Below are positions 33,801 through 44,964 of a DNA stretch of 64,000 nucleotides, piece after piece; the stretch's first letter is position 1; each line of letters starts with the position of its first letter. The position numbers were made by a program, and so were the translations under genes. Source of the stretch: Gautieria morchelliformis (Eukaryota > Basidiomycota > Agaricomycetes > Gomphales > Gomphaceae); the NCBI GenBank assembly GCA_015179125.1, contig WHVA01000186.1, positions 1 to 64,000 of the forward strand, in the 5' to 3' direction. The notes beneath the pieces were generated by a model that was not told the DNA's origin, ran no database searches, and saw only the letters and a program-made list of their open reading frames with translations.

Positions 33801-34620
33801 GTCCAGACCGTCGACTGAGCCGTTATTTCCAGGAAGTCCTCCCAGTGCTCTTTTTTTGACCTCTCTATCGCCCTCGTGTGTTTGTTTCTGGCTCTCCTAT
33901 ACACCCTGTGCGTGTCGTGATTTGGGTCGTTCCTATGCTGATACGCCTGTCTGCCCGTTCTACTAGTCGCCCTTCTCAGCTGCGCTATCTCCATTGACCA
34001 CCATCTCTTCATGAACGGGGACGGCCTCGTCATCGGTACGTGGTCCGTAGCTGTTTCTATGATCACGTTGGTTAGTTCCTGTAAATTCTGTGAAAATTGA
34101 TGCTTGTCTTTGGGGTTCGGCTCCGCGATCGCTTGCTTAAGTTTCTCTTCGAGTTTCTCGTTGAAAAGCTTCCAGTCGACCTGTCTGTAGTTTCGCTTCG
34201 CGTCAACGTCTGCTGCTTCCATCGTGACTTCTATCGCTGTGTCTATGGGATAGTGATCGCTCTTCATTGGTTGTTCTTCTGGCACTGTGTAACAATGTAT
34301 CAGTCTTTCTGTTAGCTCGAATGTAAGGAAAACGTTATCGGTTCGAGTGTTGTTGCCTATGGACATGGCCCTCAGCGTCGGAATATCTTTAGGGAGCGCC
34401 ATATGCATGTCCCAGTCTACTGTTACGTCAATTAATATTTGTGCTTCGTCCAGGTTGTGTCTCGTGAATAGATGGTTACTGCGTTCTTCGTCCCATTGTG
34501 GGTGATGCTGATTGAAATCTCCCAGTCATACCATTCCTGCCTCGTGGTTTTTGTTGTCAGCTCCTGCCTGCGTCTGTAGGTGGGTTTTCACTCTTCTGAT
34601 GCTGTCCGAATTGTTGCAGT
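30821..34620 (-). mobile_element. LINE (APE-type endonuclease, RT, RNase H), longest copy
   Basis: A 3.8-kb minus-strand copy. The T run at 30821-30840 is the inverted poly(A), next to the shared 3' tail. From the right: endonuclease remnant (LGDFNQHHPQWDEERSNHLF near 34510; SDHYPI near 34260), RT (NGIPNAVIKQSINVLLPYIG; YRPIALLDTIGKVLS; GCRPGQTTTDAIHYL; FVDDTTLFAEG near 32870), thumb, RNase H (VFCDGSCIDGGVGAAAV; FEAELVGAAMGAKLL) and the C-terminal CAACKRAEETVHHFLYRC. The reading is interrupted by at least four in-frame stops (TGA in the endonuclease, TGA near 33564, TGA at 33080-33082, TAG at 32561-32563) and a frame change near 31690. The 5' part of the endonuclease and any ORF1 are missing. 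RNase H and the endonuclease type suggest Tad1/I-like. Confidence 0.88.
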
Positions 34621-34944
34621 CACGCCGCAGCACCCACTCGCGCACAAAAGCCCCCTGATGCTACATCCGAACATTCCATAATAAGTATCTATAAGTATCT
34701 GCACCTCGGCCTTGGTCCTCCTCTGCGCCCTGTGTCCTACTCACATGAACATCACTGCTTTGACGGAAGCAGCAGCACCGCGCTTCACTCTAAATTTTGG
34801 GTGGCCGATATCTCAGTGTAATTCCAAAAATTATCGGAAAGTACTCGGAATAGTACCCAAATTATGCACTCACGAGATTTGACCTTCTGTCCAAATAAAA
34901 ACGGCATGTAAACCAAATTCCATCCAAGATTTCAGCCATCCTTC
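34621..34944. other. Unassigned interval
   Basis: No coding or repeat assignment between the LINE and the following pol fragment. Confidence 0.5.
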
Positions 34945-36373
34945 AAAGAAATGATATCGATGTTTGACCCCTCATTTAAGTTCCCAACTATTTTAAAGGA
35001 ACTATATCAAAAAGACAAATTTTCTAAGGGAATAATCGAAAATTTACAACACCAGGACAACTTTCTAATGCAAGATGGCTTGCTCTACGTCAAGATGAGT
35101 GGTGAACCGCGCCTCTGCATCCCGGATGGCGCCCACGGAAACAAAGGGATAAAAGAATGTGTCATATCACACGCACACTCCTTATTAGCGCATCTAGGAG
35201 GCCGTAAAACGTACTATTACCTACAAGATCACGTATGGTGGCCCAGGATCTATGCGGACACGAAGGACTTTTGTGATAGATGTCACATATGTGCCGGTAA
35301 ACCAGAAACAATTTGGGAACTTGAAACCGCTAAAAGTACCAAACCGCCGCTGGCAGCAGATCGGCATCGATTTCGTGGGACCACTCCCGATATCCTGCAA
35401 TAGAAGTGGTGAATTCGACATGATATGTGTAGTAATAGACCACTTAACTTCAATGGTACATCTCCCCCCATCAAAACAAACATACGGAGTGAAACAGATA
35501 GCGGAGCTGGTGTTCAATACAGTTTACAAGTTACACGGTATCCCTGAGGTCATAATTAGTGATAGGGACTCGCTATTCACATCAGCATTCTGGGAGAAAT
35601 TACACACCCTGATAGGCGCAGAGCTGCGCATGTCCACGGCCTACCACCCGCAGACTGATGGCACAACAGAAAGGGCAAACAGGACAATCACACAGATGCT
35701 CAGAATGGTAGTGGCAGCAGACCAAAAGGACTGGGTCTTGAAGCTGCCCGCAATCAAGTTCACATTCAACAGTGCACGATCGGACTCGACGAGGTTCACT
35801 CCTTTCTTCCTGAACTACGGGAACCTACCAAGGCCGATGATATGGGACTCGGGGCGAGAGCAGTTGCCAGGAGTAAGGTGTTTTGCACAAAAACTAAAAG
35901 ACACCCTGATAGCTGCACATGACTCAATACTTACCCAACGAGTAAAACAGACCCACACGCTAACAGGAAGAGACGGCCCGCCCCTTTTAGAGTAGGGGAC
36001 CTAGTTTACCTATCAACTGTGAACCTAAAGCTCCCAAAAGGAAGGGCTCGTAAACTATCGCCAAAATACATAGGTCCCTACAGAATAACAAATGAGTTAG
36101 TAAAGGGAACAACTTACAAGCTGGCTTTACCGAACGAGCTGCTAGCGCGTGACATACACCCCATATTCCATGCTAACCTATTATGCATACATATCGCAAA
36201 TGATGATCGACGTTTCCCTGGAGGAGCTGTGACACAGGTTACCGATCTAGGGGACGCCCCATTAGAATGGCATGTGAAAAGACTAGAAAATCACTGTAAG
36301 TCCGGAAAGGACGCCTGGTTCCGGGTCCTATGGCAGAGCAATGACAGGACCTGGCTTCCCTTCGCGTCAGTAA
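34945..36373 (+). mobile_element. Ty3/gypsy pol fragment: integrase to C-terminus
   Basis: Plus-strand integrase zinc finger (HAHSLLAHLGGRKTYYYLQD; CDRCHICAGKP), then the DDE core (IGIDFVGPLP; VVIDHLTSMVHL; ISDRDSLFTSAFWEKL; TAYHPQTDGTTERANRTI), then a C-terminal tail (KLSPKYIGPYRITN; HPIFHANLL; WFRVLWQSNDRTWLPFASV) that resembles the post-integrase chromo/SH3-like segment. It ends directly at an LTR. Protease, RT and RNase H are absent. A broken fossil with a few breaks. Confidence 0.85.
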
Positions 36374-36595
36374 TGTTAGTAATCGGGACGATGACACCGC
36401 CGAGGCAGAGCCGGCACGCACTTAGCTGGAAGTTCAAGAACGCTCTCGACTCCGGGTTGCTGGTGCACCGGCATTGCATCGGCACAGCAGCTCGAAGGTA
36501 TTAGTAATATAACGGACATCATATTTTGTATATAAAGGCAGACGATCTCAAGTAGATTGTGATATATCAGATTATTATTACTCTTTCATTCCACA
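36374..36595 (+). repeat. LTR, family D
   Basis: Begins TGTTAGTAATCGGGACGATG and ends CTTTCATTCCACA, 222 bp, with a TATA-like GTATATAAAGGCAGACG near 36530. It is closely related to the solo LTR at 41701-41913, which fixes both boundaries. Pol lies to its left and a gag-like frame to its right on the same strand. Confidence 0.8.
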
Positions 36596-37836
36596 AGTAA
36601 AACATCTGGCAGCATTGGATGCTTACCTGGACGAACAAGACATAATTAGCATCGATGACCTGCCAAACGGCGCCAGACAGCCCCCTCCAGACATAGAGCA
36701 GATATTGGACTTACCGGAACGGGAAAGCTGCATGCCCCCGATCGACAGCAACGCAATCACGCTGACTATACCGATCGACAGAGACATTCCCTATAAAAAG
36801 AGGGATAAGACAGGTCTGAAACTTACAGTAACACTCACCCCTATGTCTGGCAACGACATTATGCAACCCGCTCCACCGGCCACTCAGCAGCAGTGGCACA
36901 ACACATCCACGCTCCACGAGTATGCTGGAGGACCCAACCCTGGGCCTGCACACCCAGGCTACAAGGCCTGGTTGGCAGAGCAGTCATTCTACGCTGCCAA
37001 TAGGCACCCCCGAGAAAACCACAATGATGCTATATCTGAAATATCGGATGTCTTCAGTCACTTTGACTCAATCTCGCAATACGCAGCAACTGACCAGGTG
37101 CCCATGGTACAACAACGGGCCCCCCCGCTGTCCGTGGCTGGAATGCACACCTACCCTCCCAGGTACTATGGCGCTCCGGTGCAACAAGCCCCACCACGAA
37201 ATGCTGCTACACACGGTTACCCCCCCTATCAGCGCGCACAGACGAGCCACTCTGATTATTACTCACCTTACCATGTCCCGCTCGAGTACGACCTGAAATC
37301 CCTGAGGAGAGCTTCATGGAGCGCTATGCCTCCTTCGGCCTATTCCAGCAGATCAATCACAGAGCAATGGCAAACTATAACTCCACCTCCGACCACGGGC
37401 AACGATCATTCCACGGAGGACATCGAGGGAGGGGAAGGGGGAGGGGTTCCACCGATGGTCAGCAGTCGGACAGGGACCGTGTCCCCAGGCGCAACGACGG
37501 CCAACACCTAGGAGGGACTCGTGTGCCCAGACAGTACCCTAGGAGTAACACGGCAGGACCTAGCCAACCCCCACCTGCCGTGCAGGCTCCACCGGCTGCA
37601 AACGCGCCCGAACCTGGTATGTTACCTGATGATCCACGCTCGACGCTGTCACCCGCTGACGAAAGAGCATTCGAAGCCGTGGGCCAGCAAATCATCAACG
37701 GCATGGCTGAGTTGGCCACTGGAACCGAAGAGGACGAAATGCTGGACGCCAACAACTAGATACCATGGTTAGTACTCACTTTCTTTGCTTGTTTCAGGGA
37801 TAAAGTGTTCACTACCTTGTAGCGAAGGAGGGCGAG
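36596..37836 (+). mobile_element. Ty3/gypsy gag-like fragment
   Basis: A plus-strand frame with acidic start (DAYLDEQDIISIDDLPNGA), a Pro/Gln/Tyr-rich middle, and then an Arg-Gly stretch (GGHRGRGRGRGS), ending before 37760 in an acidic tail (GTEEDEMLDANN). Composition and position after an LTR suggest gag. It has more than one frame and no zinc knuckle is visible. A purine-rich GCGAAGGAGGGCGAG lies just before the next LTR, as a polypurine tract would. Function inferred from context only. Confidence 0.5.
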
Positions 37837-38298
37837 TGTAAGGACCCGGGATAGCTTACTAACACCAAGCCCTTACAGACTCTGACAAGCTAAAGATAGT
37901 ATTAGAAAAAACATATATAAGATCAGAACAAATTTCCTGTACATATTCAAGACTCTTAGCACCCTCTAAGACTTGTTATAAATATATTTATCTATGCGAG
38001 TCATCTCAGTAGTTGCTTGAGTGCAAAGTACTATATAAGTTCACCTATGTGAGTAATCTATACAAGCGTATAAGTAAAATGAATATAAGAAATATGCCGA
38101 ATGTCTTACCTCAGTAGTTGCTCGAGTGCAAAGTACTGAGGAAGAAGGGCTTCTAGCTACCTACTTTATAGTATAGGAGAACAATGGAATCTAAACTACA
38201 ATAGGCACATAGGACAATAAAAGAGTGGAACAATGAGACTGCGCATATGAGGTCACAATGGGGTGACACGGGGTGATGCAGTTTGCCCCTGGCTTACA
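37837..38298 (+). repeat. LTR, family E
   Basis: 462 bp from TGTAAGGACCCGGG to CTGGCTTACA, preceded by a polypurine-like tract. It holds a direct repeat of about 33 bp (CTCAGTAGTTGCTTGAGTGC and CTCAGTAGTTGCTCGAGTGC near 38010 and 38110). No target-site duplication with the immediate flanks, so it is probably the 3' LTR of a mostly deleted element. Confidence 0.6.
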
Positions 38299-40271
38299 CG
38301 TTCACCTCCTACACACCCACCTATCAGGTTGACTCAGACTGGTTATATCGAGTGCTGCACCTCTTAAGAATTCGGTTTCCACAGTCTGTCGCTATACTTT
38401 GAGCTCCGACTCACACTTCCTTACAGTGACCAATAACGCGTGACCATTGACCACGACCACACAGATTTCTCTCCACCGCGCGCATCGCTCACAATCAGAG
38501 TGGCATTTTGGATGCACTCAGCTACAGCACTGCTATTAATGACAGAATTATGCTCGTCCATCTCACTTTCAGCTTTTATGTAATATCTGTATCAACAATT
38601 GACCTCGGGTTCACTACTTGAGCATGCTCTTGCCTTTATTTCTCGTCTTCCTGACGGATCCGTTGTTCAGAAACACCAGGATCAAGCTATTCAGCTTTTT
38701 AAGTAAAAACACTTGTCACTAGGATGTCAGGCTTCATCCCATCCCACATACTTTGGTATGACCTGCCCCATTGGTCGAGGCGGTCGGACTAATAGAATGC
38801 TTTATTTTCAAATACGTTGTCGTACAGTACATCAAGCCAGATCTCTATCTCCCGTGGTTAGAAGCCCTTGTCCTCGACAAGGGAACATGACATGACCATC
38901 AACCATGACCATGCAGATTTCTCTCCACCACGCGCGTCGCTCACAGTAGATCGGATTCGGCGGAATACTAGCTACATATCATGTCGTGCCTTGCAGGGAG
39001 TGAACTCGGTGCATGGCCTGGGCAAGTTTCATGGATCCGTTGTCGCGCCCACAACACACATCACCGCAAGGAAGATCCAGGATTTCACCCACGCGCTTGC
39101 CGCTTTGCGATTCTGTAGACCCCTTCCCGCAGCAACATCTGCCGCCATCCCCACCCAGTGTGCAGCTGCTCCAGGATGACACGTAACGGCACATGCTGTC
39201 CATGTGGCGTAGGATCGCCCTGTCGGTCCGGGGTCGTGACCCATGTCGAAGGCATTACCACCATGACCCGTTCATTTTCCGCGAAGCTCGGGTGGCGCTG
39301 TCCCTGCAAGTGTAGTCCTGCACCGGCTGTGGTACAGCCCCCTGCACTGCGGTACACACTCCCCTTGCTCGGCAGAGGCTGCCGCCGTCCCCTGGCCCTC
39401 TACCTGTCGCGCCATTCCCGACACCGTCATCCATGCGAAGCGTGATAGACACTGTTAGAATGATTTCAGAAGTAATCGGAGAACGCGCATTAACTTGAGC
39501 ACAAAGGCAGACTCGACTATTGCTCAGTGGTTAGAACCACTGTGTTCGCCTCTCTTCTGTGTGCTGACTAAGCCTTTCAAGGCACGTCCGGCACTGATGG
39601 ATGAGAGTCATGTAACTGTGTCGACAGAAGGATGGTGTCGATCCAAGGGATAACCAAATCAAAAGTGTTTTCTTTTAAGGTGGTACAGAGTAAACAGTGA
39701 TAGTGAACCCTCAACGAAGATTTGGAATAAACTATCAATATTTGAACTCTGTAGCTATCAAACAAGACTACAGTAGTTTCAGGGGGTAAAATAATTGATT
39801 CTGGATAATCTCGTTCATACCTTTGTACTAGCTATTTATACTATATTAATAGTAACTACTAGTGTTCAAGATATTGGACAGATGGGTTGAAAGACTACTT
39901 GTAATTAAGGGGTGACTAATTTATGGTCATGAAGTCATGGGGTGATAGAGATAGTGTTAGGATTGTTTAGGCTTTGGAATAGAGATCTGTACCTAGCATA
40001 CAAAGCCCCTGTTCACATGATGTTAGGATAGTAGTCAGTCGGTCGTGTCATGGAGTTCAAATAGAAAAATGGAGTTAAATCTGCCCTGCCTAGCATAAAT
40101 GCTAGGCTTGGTGATAGGGCCTCTATCTCTGTGCCCTTTCTGTGGGGCAGCTAATTGAGTATGTGTACTGTGGATGATATTCTCAAATCACTCCACAGTA
40201 CCCTGTGCTCCTGCGCAGTCTATTACTCTCTGCGGCGTTTGGTGCCCGCACCCTCTCGGTGCCTGTGGCCC
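38299..40271. other. Unassigned interval
   Basis: A segment of about 55 bp with GATTTCTCTCCACC and GCTCACA occurs near 38447-38501 and again near 38895-38952. A plus-strand frame at 38868-39179 overlaps the second copy and has no domain. A tRNA-A-box-like string near 39515 has no matching B box. AT-rich DNA follows to 40160. No gene supported. Confidence 0.45.
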
Positions 40272-40438
40272 AAAAAGAAATAGAAATGAGACTCAGGATA
40301 GACGTTGGCGCAGACGACGAGCACATGAATTTATGACTTGCTACTTTACCCACAGATCGGGTAAAGTAGCAAGTCATAAATTCATGTGCTCGTCGTCTGC
40401 GCCAACGTCTATCCTGAGTCTCATTTCTATTTCTTTTT
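40272..40438. repeat. Perfect 80-bp inverted repeat with 7-nt loop
   Basis: The left arm 40272-40351 starts AAAAAGAAATAGAAATGAGA and ends CTACTTTACCC. The right arm 40359-40438 is its exact reverse complement over all 80 positions. The loop is ACAGATC. Transcription in either direction would give a long perfect hairpin. The next 60 bases are T-rich on the plus strand. No TG...CA or known transposon end is evident. It may be a real hairpin locus, a fold-back element, or an assembly or sequencing fold-back artefact. Confidence 0.95.
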
Positions 40439-41700
40439 GATCTTTTTCTTGTTTTTTTTTTTTTTCTTTCTTTATTAGTTTCTTTTGTATATAAATGATT
40501 TAAAATAGAATAATTGCGTTTATCACAACACGCAGCTCGCCCGCGAACTCAAAGCGACCCTTCATGTCGTTCTCAGAGCGAGGTCGAGCGACAAAATCTG
40601 AGAAAGCGTGGTTCGGCTCGTCGACGTCGGCTTTGTTGGCGCCGTCATGGGACAGCATGGAAGGTGAGTGTGGGGGGCTGGACTGGGTATGCAGAGTGGC
40701 CAGGCTGTTCTCCCTACAGGGAACTCGGCTGGGGAGGGCGAGGGTTCTGGAAATGGAGAAAATCAAGCATCAGCGGCGACGGCTCCATGGACTGTGAATA
40801 TGCTTATGACCCCCGTACTATGATACCTGGCACGCGCAAGGGGAACGTGGGAGTAGACGTTGGCGTCGAAGGAGATGTTGATCTGGAAGGTTCAAGAGCA
40901 CAGACAAGCTTTGCTCCCAAAACTCTTTCATCTCGTACCCCAAGCTCAGACATGAGAGTATTATTTTGCCCCGCTTCCGAAGCAGAGTTAGTGCTGCGTC
41001 GTTGATTACACTCCCCTATGATTTCAGACATATTATTGCAGGCGAACATCACACGTGGTACGGGTGTTGTGATTTTGGCTTGCGCTCCGGGCTGTGAGAT
41101 AGTGACACGTAGGGTGGGACATTGAGGTTATGGAGTGGTTCCAAGGAGACTTCTGGTGGACATTTGAGTCGCAGGCTTGCCGTCGTCAGTTGCCGTGGTT
41201 ATTCGGAATGGGCTCGGTGGGATCTGGTGACACGTGATGGAAGTAACGAGTGCTGGTGTGGCTGGCTACACTTATAGACGTCCGTATGGTGGGGAGCGTG
41301 GCGTGACAGGACGCAGATGGCAATGGCCGCTAATGGTATATGGATGTCCATCTCGCGGGTGTGCAATGATGGGTCAGCAAAGCAGATAATCTCCCGCAGG
41401 CTGGCAGCCTGGGGATGGTGATGTCACGGAAGGAGTCAGGATCTGGGCCAGACACGAAAGGGTGAAGGGGAAGATATATGACAGAAGATCTGGATGTGGT
41501 GTAGAGGGTGGGGCGGTGTACGGTACATATTTCCACGAAAATGAACTGATTGCTCACGCACATTGGAAATGCCAATTTTCAGGCACCCCGCTACAACGTT
41601 AGCACTGACGCGCGTCTTACCTCAACAGGGGTCTTTATTTACCAGCGACGCACAAGCCTCTTCATCTGCACGCTTCACAAGCGTTTCCCTTCTGCTCTAT
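40439..41700. other. Unassigned interval
   Basis: A T-rich run at 40440-40475, then overlapping frames on both strands at 40500-41050 with no domain. Nothing further can be supported. Confidence 0.45.
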
Positions 41701-41913
41701 TGTTAGTAATCGGGACGATGATACGGCCGAGGCAGAGCCAGCACGCACTTAGCCGGAAGTTTGAGATCGCTCTCGACTCCGGGATGCTGGTGCACCCGCA
41801 CAGCATCAGCTCGAAGGATTAGTAATATAGGAACATCACATTTAGTATATAAGGACAGACGATCTTGTATAGATCGTAGAATAACAGTTTATTATTTACT
41901 CCTTCGTCCCACA
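41701..41913 (+). mobile_element. Solo LTR, family D
   Basis: Starts TGTTAGTAATCGGGACGATG and ends CTCCTTCGTCCCACA, 213 bp, with an exact TCTAT duplication (41696-41700 and 41914-41918). A TATA-like AGTATATAAGGACAGACG lies near 41855. It is a clean solo LTR left by recombination, of the same family as 36374-36595. Confidence 0.9.
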
Positions 41914-42039
41914 TCTATTTGTAGGAATTTATTGAAGACTACGGATATTCAGTCACGGTTGTGAGATCTAGCACATTTACACCTCAGGAAATTTAACTCC
42001 GAGCCCTTAGGTTCGCCGTTCAGCGTCAAGGCAACCTAT

Positions 42040-43426
42040 TTGGAAGTGAACGCCACTACCACGGCAACCCTGCGAACGACCATGAATAGTCTATCCCCAG
42101 AACTCATTGATGACATTATCGGCCATGTTTATGAGGCAGACTATGATATTTGCCGCAATGATGTTGGGCCGCTTGAGAAGGGAGACTACTCTGACCTGCT
42201 CACCTGCTCGCTGGTTTGCCGTCTATGGCTTCTCTCAAGCCAACGTCGCCTCTTTCACTACATAATACTTGGAAGCGTTTCCAGGGTGGAGGCAAAAATC
42301 CAGCGTCTGGATCAGGTTCTACTCAACTCGCCCCATCTTGCCAGTTCCATCCAAGTGCTGTACCTACCTGACTTGGACAGCTATGGAGAGTATGGATACT
42401 TCGAGCACCGACACCCAGCTTGCATTGCAATAGACAAACGACTATCCTCACTGTTGCACAAGTGCACCCATTTGCAGTGACTCAAAATTTTGGGCCTGCC
42501 TTGGAATGCCTTGGCAGGAGATTTGAGACAATCACTTTGCCGGGTACTTGAGCTGCCCTCAATGGTGTTTGTATATGTTCACCGCACTCGATTTCGCTAC
42601 ACGGACCACTTTACGAACTTTACAAATCACGCCAGAGGCCTAACAGGTCTCACCTCAGGCTTTATCGAAACTTCATGTCCGCAATGTTTCAAAGTGGAAG
42701 CCAAGCAAGCGGAGGATAATAAAGAGAAGTTCGAGCGGCACTGCATTTCTCACCTTACTCGCCTGAACGTTGTGTGCTATGACAATTCCTTATCTGCTCA
42801 CTGGCTCCTTGGACCTCGATCGCATGTGGACCTATTGCACGTCCATACATTGCACATATTCATCTGTTTTGATCAATATGTCAGTGTCAATCGGCTACTT
42901 TGGGCCGTCGGCAGCTCACTCAAGCACATCACTATTATCCTGCCATCTAAGTGTGAGTGACCATCTTATTGGTTGAATACAAAAACCTTCCTGACATGCA
43001 AGCAAAGCCCCAGTCTTTGTCAATCTGGCGTTCAATGTGAATATTGAAATCTTAAGTTTGGCTGGTATGAATATGCAAAGTGACACCCTATCCACCTTAA
43101 ATCACGTGCTGTCTACTATCGATGCATCCAACCATATACATCATATAGGCTTGACTGTGGATCCTGGCTGTGGCGCCAATTGGCAGGTAGACTGGCCAGC
43201 TTGGGAAGAAGTGTACAGCGTCCTTGCGGGGCCTCTATTCCAGTTCCTGCGGGTGTTGTGCATCAATGTCGGTCCTGGCAATCGCTTACTCCATCCTGAA
43301 CCGGTGGTTGAGATGAGTAGGGACATGGTTGCCGCATATCCAGTATTAGCAACACGAGGCGTTAGGGTGTCTTTTTGTGAGCAAACTAGTTGCCAGTGTG
43401 TATCTTGCTATAATCTTTGGAGTTAA
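42040..43426 (+). pseudogene. F-box protein gene with one in-frame stop
   Basis: Plus-strand gene with an F-box near the N-terminus (NSLSPELIDDIIGHVYEADY; LTCSLVCRLWLLSSQRRLFH). The body resembles leucine-rich-repeat F-box proteins of Agaricomycetes, expected to act in SCF ubiquitin ligases. Exon 1 is one continuous frame apart from a TGA at 42478-42480 (CTHLQ, stop, LKILGL). A GTGAGT...CAG intron at 42953-43013 (61 bp) joins in phase to FVNLAFNVNIEILSLAG, and the frame then runs to 43426. One premature stop in an otherwise well-kept gene points to recent loss, read-through or a sequence error. Only weakly similar to the F-box gene at 17506-18741. Confidence 0.7.
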
Positions 43427-44964
43427 GTTGGTTGTCTAAGGATATAACTGGCATTTACATGCACATTTCAGTGAGTGGGCTGATCACAGAAAATTCACAC
43501 AGCTGGAAGAAGCTTACTAGTAAGACCAAGGTCAAGCATAACGTCTGGAATGATGGCTACAGAATGGCTACCAAATATCAAAGTTCAACTACTTCATAAG
43601 TACAAGCGGTATGGTATGACCATGGTGCACTGCAAGGATGGCAGGTGCTCACCAGGGATGAGCTAGGTGCGTAAGTGGGGATGTCAATAAATGGCGGAAT
43701 AAATGTGTGACCCCATGAGACATACCTGGTACGGGCATGCATGGGGGACGTCGGGGTAGATGTTGATCTGGAACAAACCACGACCCACAAACAACGAACC
43801 ATGATGCATGATGCATAAACCATGAATCCCGTTCCCCTGATGAACCGCAATCAGACTGTCGCCAGAAACAATTTGGAATTTGGGCTTCACCATGCCTATG
43901 TCGTTATAGATGAGGACACTGCTTTTCTGTTCAAAAGGGTTAGCAATGGGTGCAGGTGAATGTGTACTTCGGCACAATATCCAGAAAAAGTGATCTCCAG
44001 CGAACGTTGACATTGATCCACGATTGAATCAAAAGGATGCACGAACGGCCTATCAACTTCAATGTATGGTAGTCCATGTATCCACACATGATGCACGAGT
44101 GACAACATGGGATAAACGGCACTGTAACCATTTATGATTAAGGATCCAGAATTACTGCCAGGACGATTATGTGCACTGGTTAACCATTTTTACTGATCAA
44201 CGGACAGAACATACCCCATCAGTACGCCGTATCGTCCGATATCGTGCCGGCTTAGCCCCGGGTCGGGATGTCATACAGGTCGAGGTCGTTTGTTGATTAT
44301 TTCTGCCAGGAGCTGCACGGACATGGCTGCGTATTTCGGGCATAGTGCCACTACCGTCACCTGTACGTCATACTGCATTCCCGTAACATCCACGTTCGCC
44401 ACCGTCACTCCCCATCACTAGCATGCACATCCCTTCCGGCGCCAGATCCGACACTGATGAGCGTGCAGAGAGAGGACCCAGAGAAGAGATATGAAGCATT
44501 GAAGGCAACGCTCGTCGCTGGACCACGTGACGCCAGGTGAATGAGAATGAGTGGGTGTCACTACTATGCCCGAGTAGGAACTGGATCGGTGCAGGATATG
44601 GATAAAGTGTCTTAAAATATATACCTCAGCCATTTTAGGTCAGTTTTGTAGCTAGAGTTACAAGTTATACATAGTAGTTTATCCAAGCAAATTAATGAGT
44701 AACAGGAAGAAGAAGTCTAAGTGCTGGAAGCTGCCTAATGTGTTTCCAAGCATTGTTAACAACCCCATGAGCTGAAATGTGTAGGTTTAATTGCAAATTT
44801 TCACTCAATTACACTATACTCTTATAATATGGATTTCCTCCCATGCCGGCACAGCAAGGAGCTCTGGTTCTTGGTTTCTTCCGTCACGATCTCTTAGACA
44901 GCTTTGGCGTGACAACACACTTTTGATCTCCGATTGAATCCAAACCTTCGATGTTTCGCTCCAC
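43427..44964. other. Unassigned interval
   Basis: Scattered short frames on both strands, none with a domain. Sequence just left of 44965 may be the 5' end of the transposon, but I see no clear terminal repeat. Confidence 0.45.

Noticed and set aside
39505-39600. tRNA-like string TTGCTCAGTGGTTAGAACCA
   Set aside because: The A-box-like part has no matching B box or closing acceptor stem. It could be a worn tRNA-derived fragment, but a tRNA gene is not supported.
40174-40440. Open frames on both strands ending in identical peptides
   Set aside because: The shared tail (MTCYFT and KVASHKFMCSSSAPTSI) arises because both frames read the two arms of the perfect inverted repeat.
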